Source of the DNA: an uncultured Erysipelotrichaceae bacterium
GTDB lineage: Bacteria > Bacillota_I > Bacilli_A > RF39 > UBA660
DNA length: 33,556 nucleotides
Assembly: GCA_902801825.1 (NCBI GenBank)
Contig: CADCJS010000002.1
Coordinates: 1-33,556, forward strand
Direction: 5' to 3'
The stretch's first letter is position 1; every line of letters begins with the position of its first letter. Positions 8,837-16,858 of this stretch are shown piece after piece. The translations under genes and the position numbers were made by a program. The notes under the pieces were generated by a model. The model was given only the letters and a program-made list of their open reading frames with translations, was not told the origin of the DNA and made no database searches.

Positions 8837-9250
8837 ATGAATAATAAAGATGAATTTTTAACAAGTATGGAAGAAATAATACAAATAAAAAAAGAACTTA
8901 AAAGAATAGAAAAACTTAAATTAGAATTAAGAAAAAAAGAAATAGAAATTGTTGACAAATGTTCTCATAGACTATGTGTAAGACTAAAAGATGAAAAAAA
9001 ATCTGGTTTAATTAGATGTATTAAATGTCAATGGAACTTAATGGATTATTATGTTAAATCTAAAAATAAGTTTGACTATTTTATAATTGATAATTCATTT
9101 GATCAAAAAATAAGTGAACAAGATAGATTTAATGAAGTTATCACTATGTTTAAAAACGAAAAAGAAAAAAATATATATTTATCTGAATATGATATTTGTT
9201 CTGATATTCAAAATACATTACTATTAAAATATAATCGAATAAAAAAATAA
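8837..9250 (+). CDS. Small zinc-ribbon-like protein of unknown function, first of a pair
   Basis: 137 residues. A charged helical, probably coiled-coil N-terminus (residues 1-40, repeated I/L at heptad-like spacing) is followed by CSHRLCVRL and then IRCIKCQWN, a likely Cys/His metal site (CxH..CxxC). The rest is unassigned, ending in an acidic helix. It is 11 bases after smc and likely cotranscribed with it. The next gene shares the same KCxH ... CxxC arrangement and size, so the two are probably paralogues. I do not recognise a named family. Confidence 0.7.
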   Translation: MNNKDEFLTSMEEIIQIKKELKRIEKLKLELRKKEIEIVDKCSHRLCVRLKDEKKSGLIRCIKCQWNLMDYYVKSKNKFDYFIIDNSFDQKISEQDRFNEVITMFKNEKEKNIYLSEYDICSDIQNTLLLKYNRIKK

Positions 9251-9275
9251 AGACAATTGATATTTGTCTTTTTTT
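9249..9275 (+). terminator. Terminator after the first zinc-ribbon-like gene
   Basis: Eight-bp stem AAAGACAA / TTGTCTTT with a 7-base loop and a T-run. Confidence 0.75.
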
Positions 9276-9307
9276 GTGTTATTATATTGATAATAATAGG
9301 AGGGTTT

Positions 9308-9712
9308 ATGATAGATAAAGAAAATCTTAAATTAGTTAGTGAATTATTAACTAAAGCACAAAACAATGATGAAAATGCACAAAATGAATTAAACAATATT
9401 CAAAAAAAATGTAATCATCAAATTGGTATTAAATTAAAAAGTCAATATGTATCAGACTATGATTTAAGTGTTTATAAGTGTTTAAATTGCTCGAAAAATT
9501 TTATAGGTGAACAAATAAAAGGTAATGATTACTTTAATATAATTATAGATATTTCATATTTAAATGATAGTTATGAAAATATATATGAAAAAATTAATAG
9601 GTCTTTCTACTTACAAAGAAGATTTGATGAAGAAAGTTCTGATGAAGATTTATCTAATCAAATAAATAAAACATTTAAAAAAGTATATAATATAAAACAG
9701 AATAATAAATAA
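9308..9712 (+). CDS. Small zinc-ribbon-like protein of unknown function, second of a pair
   Basis: 134 residues from the ATG at 9308, chosen because TAGGAGGG lies just before it and the in-frame sequence upstream is terminator DNA. An N-terminal helical part is followed by KKCNHQIGIKLK (CxH) and YKCLNCSKNF (CxxC), the same pattern and spacing class as the preceding gene. The C-terminal third is acidic and polar. Probably cytoplasmic; function unknown. Its stop codon abuts the stop of the convergent yigZ-like gene, with a shared hairpin. Confidence 0.7.
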   Translation: MIDKENLKLVSELLTKAQNNDENAQNELNNIQKKCNHQIGIKLKSQYVSDYDLSVYKCLNCSKNFIGEQIKGNDYFNIIIDISYLNDSYENIYEKINRSFYLQRRFDEESSDEDLSNQINKTFKKVYNIKQNNK

Positions 9713-9726
9713 TTATTCTGTTTTAT
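9692..9726. terminator. Bidirectional terminator between convergent genes
   Basis: Perfect 15-bp stem (9692-9706 with 9712-9726) and a 5-base loop. It covers the last codons of both converging genes, whose stops are adjacent. Confidence 0.85.
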
Positions 9727-10066
9727 TATAAAGTTTAATTATTTCAGAAGCACTTTTAGAATATGCTCTAAATAATCCGCCAGCACCTAGTTTAATCCCA
9801 CCAAAATATCTAACAACAATAATAATTATATTATTTAACTTATTCTTTTCAATAACACTATATATAGGCATTCCTGCAGTACCTTTTGGTTCATTATCAT
9901 CATTTATTTTAACTTTATTATTAATAATATATGCATAACAAATGTGAGTAGCTTTTTTATGTTCTAATCTTATATTATCTAATATTTCATTCATTTTATC
10001 ATCATTATCTACATTATATAAATAAGTAATAAATTTAGATTTTTTAATTATTATTTCATTTTTCAT
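9713..10066 (-). CDS. YigZ/IMPACT-family protein, N-terminal domain only
   Basis: 117 residues that match the IMPACT N-terminal (UPF0029) domain: ATHICYAYII (about 40-49), DDNEPKGTAGMPI (about 56-68) and VVRYFGGIKLGAGGLFRAYS (about 83-102). Bacterial YigZ/YvyE proteins are about 210 residues, with a second ferredoxin-like domain; here the gene stops after the first domain. The molecular role in bacteria is not established; eukaryotic IMPACT binds GCN1. The minus-strand TATAAT (10082-10087) precedes a GGTGG ribosome site. Confidence 0.85.
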   Translation of the reverse strand: MKNEIIIKKSKFITYLYNVDNDDKMNEILDNIRLEHKKATHICYAYIINNKVKINDDNEPKGTAGMPIYSVIEKNKLNNIIIIVVRYFGGIKLGAGGLFRAYSKSASEIIKLYNKTE

Positions 10067-10097
10067 AAAACCACCATTTATATTATAACACGTTTAC

Positions 10098-10126
10098 TTG
10101 ATTAGAATTAATATTTTTGATATTAT
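10098..10126 (+). promoter_or_regulatory. Predicted sigma-A promoter of uvrC
   Basis: TTGATT (10098-10103), 17-base spacer, TATTAT (10121-10126), the same boxes and spacing as the promoter at 3567-3595. A divergent TATAAT for the yigZ-like gene is at 10082-10087 on the other strand. Confidence 0.5.
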
Positions 10127-10157
10127 TAATTAATAAGAAATTTGTAAGGTGACAAAT

Positions 10158-11927
10158 ATGAATTATAAAAATAAAATAAAAGAAAAATTAAAACTTTTAC
10201 CTTTAAAACCAGGTTGTTATTTAATGAAAGATAAAAATAATACAGTTATTTATGTAGGTAAAGCTAAAAAATTAAAAAATAGAGTAACTAGTTATTTTGT
10301 TGGAAAAAAAACTGGTAAAACAAAAATGCTAGTAGAAAACATATATGATTTTGAATATATAGTCTCTGGTTCTGAAAAAGAAGCATTATTATTAGAATAT
10401 AATTTAATTAAAAAATATGATCCAAAATATAATATTATATTTAAAGATGATAAATCTTATCCTTATATTTGTTTAGAATATGATAAATTTCCTAAATTAT
10501 CTGTAGTAAGACCAAATAAAAATTTTAAAAAGAAGAATGTTAAATATTTTGGACCTTATCCAAATTCAATCGCCGCAAGAAAAATAGTACAAATATTAAA
10601 TAGAATATATCCTTTACAAAAATGTAAAAACTTTAAAGATAAATTATGCTTATATTATTATATAGGTGAATGCTTAGGATATTGTAATTTAAAGATAGAA
10701 AAAAGTATTACAGATAATATAGTAAAAGAAATAACTACTTTTTTAAATGGTAATTATAATAACGTTATTAATAAGTTAAATGAAAGAATGCTTAAATATT
10801 CAAATAATATGGAATATGAAAAAGCAAAAGAAATAAAAGAATTAATTAAATATATAAAAATAGTATTAGAAAAACAAAAAATTGATTTAAAAGATAATAT
10901 AGATAGAGATATATTTAATTATTATGTATATAAAGATTATATTTCAATACAAGTTATGCATAGTAGAAGTGGTAATTTGGTAGAAAGAAAAAGTTATATA
11001 TATGAATTGAATGAAGATGAAATAGAAGTAATGAATAATTTTATTATATCTTTTTATGAAAAATCTATTTCAAATCCAAAAGAAATATTTGTTCCAGAAC
11101 AATTAGATAATAAACTATTAGAAGAATGTCTAAAAATTAAAGTATTAGTTCCTAAAATTGGTACTAAGAAAAAACTATTAGAAATGGCAAAAGAAAATGC
11201 AAAAATTCAAATTAAAGAAAAAATAGAATTAATAAAAAGAGATTATAATAGAACAGTACATGCTAATGAAGAATTAGGTAAATTATTAAATATTGATATA
11301 CATAGAATAGAATCATTTGATAATTCACATTTATTTGGTAATTATAAAGTTGCTGGTATGGTTGTATTTGTTAATGGAAAAAAGAGTACTAAAGATTATA
11401 GAAAATTTAAAATTATAAGTGAAGCAAAAGATGATTATCATATGATGATGGAAATAATTGAAAGAAGATATAGTAGAGTTATTAATGAAGATTTAATAAA
11501 ACCTGACTTAATATTAGTTGATGGGGGATTAATTCAAATTAATGCATGTAAAGAAGTACTTGATAATCTAGGATTAGAAATTAGAGTGTGTGGAATGCAA
11601 AAGAATGATAAACATAGAATAACATCTTTAATAGATGAAAATAATAATATTATAAATATAGAAAAAAATTCTGACTTATTTCATTATCTAGAAACTATCA
11701 GTGAAGAAGTACATAGATTTGCAATTAGTTTTCATAAAGAAATAAGAAGTAAAGGCAATCTAAGTAGTTTACTTGATGAAGTACCTTTAATAGGTAATAA
11801 AAGAAAAAAAGAATTATTAAAAAAGTTTAAATCATTAGATGGAATAAAAAATGCATCAGATGAAGAATTATTAAAAATAATACCTAAAAATGCATTAGAT
11901 AATTTAAAAAGAATAATTAGTTCTTAA
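10158..11927 (+). CDS. uvrC: Excinuclease ABC subunit UvrC
   Basis: Makes the dual incision in nucleotide excision repair with UvrB. 589 residues. Order of domains: GIY-YIG nuclease (PGCYLMKD near 16-23, VIYVGKAKKLKNRV near 30-43), cysteine-containing linker, UVR UvrB-binding helix pair (NMEYEKAKEIKELI near 205-218), RNase H-like C-terminal nuclease (ESFDNSHLFG, DLILVDGG, then a conserved HRFAISFH), and the terminal helix-hairpin-helix (PLIGNKRKKELLKKF). I use ATG 10158 rather than GTG 10149 because AAGGTG (10146-10151) would overlap the GTG start. All expected catalytic blocks are present. Confidence 0.95.
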   Translation: MNYKNKIKEKLKLLPLKPGCYLMKDKNNTVIYVGKAKKLKNRVTSYFVGKKTGKTKMLVENIYDFEYIVSGSEKEALLLEYNLIKKYDPKYNIIFKDDKSYPYICLEYDKFPKLSVVRPNKNFKKKNVKYFGPYPNSIAARKIVQILNRIYPLQKCKNFKDKLCLYYYIGECLGYCNLKIEKSITDNIVKEITTFLNGNYNNVINKLNERMLKYSNNMEYEKAKEIKELIKYIKIVLEKQKIDLKDNIDRDIFNYYVYKDYISIQVMHSRSGNLVERKSYIYELNEDEIEVMNNFIISFYEKSISNPKEIFVPEQLDNKLLEECLKIKVLVPKIGTKKKLLEMAKENAKIQIKEKIELIKRDYNRTVHANEELGKLLNIDIHRIESFDNSHLFGNYKVAGMVVFVNGKKSTKDYRKFKIISEAKDDYHMMMEIIERRYSRVINEDLIKPDLILVDGGLIQINACKEVLDNLGLEIRVCGMQKNDKHRITSLIDENNNIINIEKNSDLFHYLETISEEVHRFAISFHKEIRSKGNLSSLLDEVPLIGNKRKKELLKKFKSLDGIKNASDEELLKIIPKNALDNLKRIISS

Positions 11928-11931
11928 AATA

Positions 11932-11961
11932 TTGACATAATAATAATAAAAATATTAAAAT
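11932..11961 (+). promoter_or_regulatory. Predicted sigma-A promoter of the membrane-anchored unknown gene
   Basis: Perfect TTGACA (11932-11937), 18-base spacer, TAAAAT (11956-11961), just after the uvrC stop. Confidence 0.5.
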
Positions 11962-11982
11962 ATTATAAAGGAATGATATATT

Positions 11983-13014
11983 ATGTTTAAAGAAAATAAA
12001 GAAGAAGGTAATATTTATATTAAGTTAATTATATTGCTCGCTTCTATTAGTTTATGCTTAATACTATTTATACCAAAATTAAGTGAAACAAAAAAAGAAG
12101 AAAAAGAAGTTAAAAAAGATAGTCCGATAGTTGTTAGTGCAAAAAAATATATAAATGACAATAAAGAATACTTTGATGAATTCTTTAAAGAAAAAGATAT
12201 GGTATATAGAATAGATTTATCTTTATTAACTGATAAAAAATATTATGAAAACAAGAATAATAAAAAAGGTTATATTAATATAATAGATAATAAAAATTTT
12301 AATTATATTAGCTTAGAAGATGATAATTATTTAGTTAATAATATTGTAAAAGAAGAAAAATCATATAATAATGAAAATTCTCCTTTTGATTTGAAATATA
12401 TATATGTTGGAAAAGATGTTAATAATTATTTAAAATATAATGATAAATTATATAGAATTATAGGAGTAACTAACTCTAATTATTTAAAACTAGTTGATGT
12501 GAATATTAATGAAAATATTAAATCATATGGATTAGGTAATAACATAAATTGGTTTAATAAACAAGACGGTGATAATTTTTCAAAGGAACTTGATTTTAAT
12601 TCTTATAAAGGAATCTTTTATGTTGGATTTGTAAGAAGTAATATTATAGATAAAACGGAAATAATAAAAAATGAAAAAAGAAATAATGAATATACAATTG
12701 TTAATCCTAAATATTATGGTAAATATGCTTCTGCTAATATATCAGACTTAATAGATGCATCAGATAATTGTAGTTTCAATTCTTTATTAGAAATAAATAA
12801 AGAAAATTGTGATAGTTATTTATTTGACATATTAAATAATTCATATTTATTAACAACATCAGAAGATCAAAAAGTATACGCTATAAATGATAATAAGGTT
12901 ATTAATACATTTGAATTAAATAATATTAAAGTACATAATGTTATTTATTTAGATGGGCTTTCATTATATGAAGGAACAGGTGAAGAAAGTAACCCTTACA
13001 TACTAAAACAATAA
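11983..13014 (+). CDS. Membrane-anchored extracellular protein of unknown function
   Basis: 343 residues. One transmembrane segment near the N-terminus (about 12-30, IYIKLIILLASISLCLIL) after a short charged head puts the rest outside the cell. After a Lys/Glu-rich linker comes SAKKYINDNKEYFDEF and a polar region, then a segment YIYVGKDVNNYLKYNDKLYRIIGVT (about 145-168; longer than quoted here in full only by position) that resembles a repeated surface-protein module I have seen in uncultured Firmicutes but cannot name. Two cysteines near 264 and 275 could pair. It has its own promoter and terminator, so it is not in the same transcript as the fibre-like array that follows, but it may be part of the same surface programme. 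Confidence 0.6.
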   Translation: MFKENKEEGNIYIKLIILLASISLCLILFIPKLSETKKEEKEVKKDSPIVVSAKKYINDNKEYFDEFFKEKDMVYRIDLSLLTDKKYYENKNNKKGYINIIDNKNFNYISLEDDNYLVNNIVKEEKSYNNENSPFDLKYIYVGKDVNNYLKYNDKLYRIIGVTNSNYLKLVDVNINENIKSYGLGNNINWFNKQDGDNFSKELDFNSYKGIFYVGFVRSNIIDKTEIIKNEKRNNEYTIVNPKYYGKYASANISDLIDASDNCSFNSLLEINKENCDSYLFDILNNSYLLTTSEDQKVYAINDNKVINTFELNNIKVHNVIYLDGLSLYEGTGEESNPYILKQ

Positions 13015-13035
13015 TGTGAGAATTATTGTTTTTTT
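13005..13035 (+). terminator. Strong terminator just upstream of the secreted-protein cluster
   Basis: Perfect 11-bp stem AAAACAATAAT / ATTATTGTTTT, 6-base loop GTGAGA, T-run. It separates the cluster from the preceding gene. Confidence 0.85.
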
Positions 13036-13036
13036 G

Positions 13037-13064
13037 TTTACAAAAGCAATATCTATGGTATAAT
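13037..13064 (+). promoter_or_regulatory. Sigma-A promoter of the secreted-protein cluster
   Basis: TTTACA (13037-13042), 16-base spacer, perfect TATAAT (13059-13064), followed by a second TATAAT (13065-13070) and TAGGAG before the first ATG. It starts two bases after the terminator T-run. No equally good promoter is visible in the gaps between the genes up to 22038. Confidence 0.7.
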
Positions 13065-13083
13065 TATAATAGGGTAGGAGAAT

Positions 13084-13689
13084 ATGAGAAGAAGATATAG
13101 AAAGAATTATAAAATTTATATAATTTTAGCTTTAGTAGTTGTAACAACAACATTTACTATTGGTTATTCTGAAGTGACTAAGGTATTAAGAACCAATATA
13201 GGTAATACGACAATTAAAAATGTAAATCATGAAGTTCATGTTACTTCTGTATCTGTTTTAGAAAAATCAACAAATAGTACATGCTCTAATGCTAGTTTTA
13301 CTGCAACTTCTGTTTCTGGAATTAGTGCTACACTAAGTGCGAAAGATACAACACCTTATTGTATTTATCGAATACAAATGTTTAATGGATATACTAATTC
13401 TGGTTTATGGGTAGACAGTAAACTATCTTCTATTTCTCAAACTAATCCTAGTGGTGCCACTACTTGTACTAGCAGTAATAATAATGCAACATTAGTATGT
13501 GATAGTATTAGGTATCGTTTATGTGAAGACAGTTCCTGCTCTACACCGTTATCTACAAATTTTTATGTAAACAAAGGCAGTACTGCTGCTTACGTTTATT
13601 TGAAAGTAGATTTAGCAAGTAATCCAAATACATTAGATGGTTTTTCTCAATTAGGTTATGGATTCAATCTAACATTTACTGGTTATTAA
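13084..13689 (+). CDS. Divergent first member of the secreted four-cysteine paralogue array
   Basis: 201 residues. A basic head (RRRYRKNYK) and one hydrophobic segment (about 11-28) lead into an extracellular Ser/Thr-rich domain. Compared with its neighbours it keeps the four framework cysteines (in STCSNASF, TPYCIYRI, TTCTSS and LVCDSIRY), plus two extra in LCEDSSCS. It differs in the signal region: the hydrophobic stretch ends TIGYSEVTKV, without the A-F-A site, and the KPGD motif is replaced by DTTPYC. It could therefore stay membrane-anchored. First gene after the cluster promoter. Family assignment (TasA/camelysin-like) rests on the shared framework and is an inference. Confidence 0.6.
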   Translation: MRRRYRKNYKIYIILALVVVTTTFTIGYSEVTKVLRTNIGNTTIKNVNHEVHVTSVSVLEKSTNSTCSNASFTATSVSGISATLSAKDTTPYCIYRIQMFNGYTNSGLWVDSKLSSISQTNPSGATTCTSSNNNATLVCDSIRYRLCEDSSCSTPLSTNFYVNKGSTAAYVYLKVDLASNPNTLDGFSQLGYGFNLTFTGY

Positions 13690-13747
13690 AATTTGTAGAT
13701 ATTTTCTAATAAATAATTTAAAAATGAAGGGAGAAAAAGTATTTATT

Positions 13748-14338
13748 ATGGAAAAAAATAAAAAAGGAAGCTACATTATTATGGGCGTATTAAGCGTTAT
13801 GATCTTAGGCTTAAGTATTGCATTTGCAGCATTAAGTGCTACATTAAAAATTAATTTTGGTAATGTTAACCAAACAGCACAAACTTGGGATGTTCAATTC
13901 AACGATTCAACTACATCAGTAACAGCAACAGAAGGAGGAACTAGTGCAACAGGTAGATCTTGTGGTACAGCATCAGTTTCAGCTACACAAGTTACAGTTG
14001 CAAATACTGAATTATCTAAACCAGGTGATAAATGTACTTGGGCATTAACTGTAGAAAATAAAGGATCAATTGATGCAACATTAACTTCAATAACACCTAC
14101 TGCACCAACTTCAGTTTCTTGTACTCCTAGCGGAGCTAGTATGGTATGTGGAAATATTACTTATAAAATTACAACAGATGCAGCTGGCACAACATTATTA
14201 ACTTCAGGTGGTACTTTAGGAAATACTACTGGAACATTACCAATTTATTTAATTGCTGAATATACTGGTGATGGTGAAACTATGTCAGCAGTAACTCAAA
14301 CTGGCGCAAAATTTACTTTATTATATAATCAAGCATAA
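13748..14338 (+). CDS. TasA/camelysin-like secreted fibre-subunit candidate, array member 2
   Basis: 196 residues. Short basic head, hydrophobic core, then SIAFAALSATLKINFGNV: the A-F-A/A-L-S site matches SipW-type signal peptides (TasA has TWA/AFND), and an adjacent gene encodes a SipW-type peptidase. The mature domain is Thr/Ser/Ala-rich and low in charge. Framework motifs: GRSCGTASV, LSKPGDKCTW, an N-x-G element in VENKGSIDA, SCTPSG and MVCGNITYK (four cysteines). KPGD followed by N-x-G resembles the LKPGD ... ENNGS core of TasA. Start: ATG 13748 by alignment with its paralogues; the GGGAG site lies rather far upstream (14 bases), and an ATG at 13724 lacks any ribosome site. Shares an exact 58-bp stretch with member 7. 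Confidence 0.65.
   Translation: MEKNKKGSYIIMGVLSVMILGLSIAFAALSATLKINFGNVNQTAQTWDVQFNDSTTSVTATEGGTSATGRSCGTASVSATQVTVANTELSKPGDKCTWALTVENKGSIDATLTSITPTAPTSVSCTPSGASMVCGNITYKITTDAAGTTLLTSGGTLGNTTGTLPIYLIAEYTGDGETMSAVTQTGAKFTLLYNQA
13820..13877 (+). repeat. 58-bp exact direct repeat, copy A (array member 2)
   Basis: Identical to 16931-16988, in the same reading position: both code for the end of the signal peptide and the first mature residues. Confidence 0.9.
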
Positions 14339-14362
14339 TAATAAAAAAAGGATTTAGTTACA

Positions 14363-14986
14363 ATGAAAAGAAACAATAAGAAAATAATGTATAAAATTAT
14401 TATTGTTTTAATAATAGTTTCTAGTATATTATCAGTAGTTTTTGCAGCATTAAGCACAACTTTAACTGTAAATGTTGGTAATTTAACTCAAATTGCAACT
14501 AAATGGAATATTTCGGTTAGTTCAACTAGCGCTATTAATAATTATGGTTCTAGTGGTACTGGTAGAGATTGCGGAACTATTTCTACTTCAAATAATGTAG
14601 TTACTGTAACTGCAACAACTTTATCAAAACCAGGTGATTTATGTGAATATAGTATTACATTTACAAATGGTAATTCAACTATGAATGCAAAACTTGATAG
14701 TTTAACTGCTACAGCACCATCTGGTAATACTTGTACTTATACAACATTCTCATCATGTACTTCTGGTAATACATGTCAATATAAAATGGTTTGTGGGAAT
14801 ATAACTTATACATTATCTTCAAATGAATCAGGCACTTCAGCTCCAACTAATTTAGCGTCATTTACAGGTGGAACAACTACCTCAAAAACAGTTTATTTAC
14901 GTGTAGAGTTTACAGGTAGTTCGCCATCAGAATCAGCTATTACTCAAACAAATCCAAAATTCACCGTTGTTTATGCACAAAATTAA
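14363..14986 (+). CDS. TasA/camelysin-like secreted fibre-subunit candidate, array member 3
   Basis: 207 residues. Signal peptide with basic head KRNNKK and hydrophobic core ending VVFAALSTTL. The framework is kept: GRDCGTIST, LSKPGDLCEY, then NGNSTMNAKL and MVCGNITYTL. It has an insertion of about ten residues between cysteines 3 and 4 with two more cysteines (SSCTSGNTCQYK), giving six in all. It ends QTNPKFTVVYAQN, aligned with the QTGxxFTLLYNQ ends of its neighbours. AAAGGA precedes the ATG. The gap from member 2 is only 24 bases, so cotranscription is likely. Secreted subunit role is inferred. Confidence 0.65.
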   Translation: MKRNNKKIMYKIIIVLIIVSSILSVVFAALSTTLTVNVGNLTQIATKWNISVSSTSAINNYGSSGTGRDCGTISTSNNVVTVTATTLSKPGDLCEYSITFTNGNSTMNAKLDSLTATAPSGNTCTYTTFSSCTSGNTCQYKMVCGNITYTLSSNESGTSAPTNLASFTGGTTTSKTVYLRVEFTGSSPSESAITQTNPKFTVVYAQN

Positions 14987-15000
14987 GAGAGGAAATGATT

Positions 15001-15621
15001 ATGAAAAGAAATAAGAAAACTTTATATACAATAATATTGATTCTAGTTGTCATTATAATTTCATTATCAATTGCATTTGCAGCATTAAGTACAACACTTA
15101 TAGTTAATTTTGCTTCAGTTAATCAAAATGCTTACACTTGGAATGTTCAGTTTGATACTGGAACAACTAACGTTGCTCCTACAAAAAATTCAACTAATCA
15201 AAGCAGTAATTTTACTTGCGATAATGCTACAGTTAGTGCCTCATCTGTTACAGTTAGTAATGTTAAACTTTCAAAACCGGGTGATTATTGTATTTGGGCA
15301 TTTAAAGTAGATAATTATGGTACTATGCCTGCAAAATTAACAAATATTTCCTCATCAAAAGCAGGAACTGGAAGTTGTACTACTAGTGGTGCTACTATTA
15401 CTTGTGGATGTGTGACATTTAAATTAGCAAAAAATACAGCAGGAAGTACTTTAGTAACTACATCTAATACTTCATTAGCTGCAGGTTCAAGTACAACACC
15501 TACACAATTACAATTATATTTACGCGCTGATTATACACCAACAACAGTTGCTCAAGTTAATGCATGTGCTGCACAAACAAATACAAATTTAACATATACT
15601 TTAACTTGGGGTACAAATTAA
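15001..15621 (+). CDS. TasA/camelysin-like secreted fibre-subunit candidate, array member 4
   Basis: 206 residues from ATG 15001; the in-frame ATG at 14995 is only two bases from the GAGAGG site, so the second is preferred. Signal core ends SIAFAALSTTL. Framework: NFTCDNATVSA, LSKPGDYCIWAF, VDNYGTMPAKL, SCTTSGATITCGCVTFKL (an extra cysteine after C4) and a sixth cysteine in VNACAAQ. It ends in TYTLTWGTN rather than the LLYNQ-type end. These differences make it the most diverged of the six members that keep the cleavage site. It sits 14 bases after member 3. Confidence 0.65.
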   Translation: MKRNKKTLYTIILILVVIIISLSIAFAALSTTLIVNFASVNQNAYTWNVQFDTGTTNVAPTKNSTNQSSNFTCDNATVSASSVTVSNVKLSKPGDYCIWAFKVDNYGTMPAKLTNISSSKAGTGSCTTSGATITCGCVTFKLAKNTAGSTLVTTSNTSLAAGSSTTPTQLQLYLRADYTPTTVAQVNACAAQTNTNLTYTLTWGTN

Positions 15622-15649
15622 TAAAAATTTATAAGGAGATGATATAAAA

Positions 15650-16237
15650 ATGAAAAATAACAAAAGTTTATATATAATAGTAGGAATATTAATTATATCT
15701 TTAATTACATTATCAATTGCGTTTGCAGCATTAAGTACAAATTTAAACATCAATTTTGGTAATGTTAATCAATCAGCTCAAACTTGGAATGTCGCATTTA
15801 CTGGTTCATCTGTTGCTGGTACTGCTTCAGGTTCAGCATCTACTGCTGGAAGATCTTGTGGTACTGCAACAGTAACAGCTACACAGGTTAATGTGGGAGA
15901 TACTCAATTATCAAAACCAGATGATAAATGTCAATGGGTTTTAACTGTAAAAAATAATGGATCAATTAGTGCTAAATTAAGTACAATTACTGCAAATAAA
16001 GGAAATAACACTTGTAACATTGGTGGTACAACTGGTAGTCAAACTTCAATGGTTTGTGGAAATATTACTTATACTTTAACTTCTGATGGAACTACTGCAC
16101 TTCCAATTAATACATCTTTAGCTGCTAATGCTACTCAAACTGTTTATGTAACAGCTAAATATACTGGTACTAGTGTGAATACAACAGCAGTTACTCAATC
16201 AGGTTTATCATTTGTTTTAGGATATACTCAAAATTAG
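15650..16237 (+). CDS. TasA/camelysin-like secreted fibre-subunit candidate, array member 5
   Basis: 195 residues. Signal core ends SIAFAALSTNLNINFGNV. Framework: GRSCGTATVTA, LSKPDDKCQWVL (KPDD in place of KPGD), VKNNGSISAKL, NTCNIGG and MVCGNITYTL, giving four cysteines. The mature domain is rich in Ala, Gly, Ser and Thr, with clearly fewer Lys and Asn than housekeeping proteins in this window. AAGGAGAT precedes the ATG. Likely in the same transcript as members 1-8. Confidence 0.65.
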   Translation: MKNNKSLYIIVGILIISLITLSIAFAALSTNLNINFGNVNQSAQTWNVAFTGSSVAGTASGSASTAGRSCGTATVTATQVNVGDTQLSKPDDKCQWVLTVKNNGSISAKLSTITANKGNNTCNIGGTTGSQTSMVCGNITYTLTSDGTTALPINTSLAANATQTVYVTAKYTGTSVNTTAVTQSGLSFVLGYTQN

Positions 16238-16250
16238 TTAGGTGGGAAGT

Positions 16251-16841
16251 ATGAAAAAGGATAAATCAATAATATTTGTAATTTTTATTTTAATGATTGC
16301 AACTTTAGCATTATCAATTGCATTTTCATCATTAAGTACATTACTTAATATTAATTATGGGGATGTCAATCAATCAGCTCAAACTTGGGATGTTGGATTT
16401 GATACTAGTGGTTCACCTCTAGCAGCATCTTCTACAGGAACAAGTGCAGCTGGAAGAATTTGTGGAGCAGCAACAATAACTAAAGATTCAGTAAGTGTTG
16501 CAGATACTCAATTATCAAAACCAGGAGATACTTGTACATGGTCTTTAACTATACAAAATTTAGGAACTATTGATGCTGAATTAAATAGTGTAACACCAAT
16601 TATAGGTGAAAATTCATGTACCATATCAGGTTCAAGTATGGAATGTGGAAACATAACATATAAACTTGCAACAGATCAAGCTGGTACTACATTATTATCA
16701 AGTCAAATAAATAGTACTTTAGCAAAAACAAATGGAACTAAAGATGTATATTTAATTGCTACTTATAGTTCAAATAGTATAGGTGGAAGTTCTAATACAC
16801 AAAGTGGAATTGGTTTTACAATATTATATAATCAAAAATAA
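16251..16841 (+). CDS. TasA/camelysin-like secreted fibre-subunit candidate, array member 6
   Basis: 196 residues from ATG 16251; a GTG at 16242 would overlap the TAGGTGGGA ribosome site. Signal core ends SIAFSSLSTLL: the -1 position is serine (A-F-S) instead of alanine, still acceptable for a signal peptidase. Framework: GRICGAATIT, LSKPGDTCTW, IQNLGTIDAEL, SCTISGSS and MECGNITYKL (four cysteines). It ends QSGIGFTILYNQK. 13 bases after member 5. Confidence 0.65.
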   Translation: MKKDKSIIFVIFILMIATLALSIAFSSLSTLLNINYGDVNQSAQTWDVGFDTSGSPLAASSTGTSAAGRICGAATITKDSVSVADTQLSKPGDTCTWSLTIQNLGTIDAELNSVTPIIGENSCTISGSSMECGNITYKLATDQAGTTLLSSQINSTLAKTNGTKDVYLIATYSSNSIGGSSNTQSGIGFTILYNQK

Positions 16842-16858
16842 TATAGAAAGGAATCGTT

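Noticed and set aside
15110-15310. Plus-strand frame inside array member 4
   Set aside because: Out-of-frame reading of the real gene, with no ribosome site.
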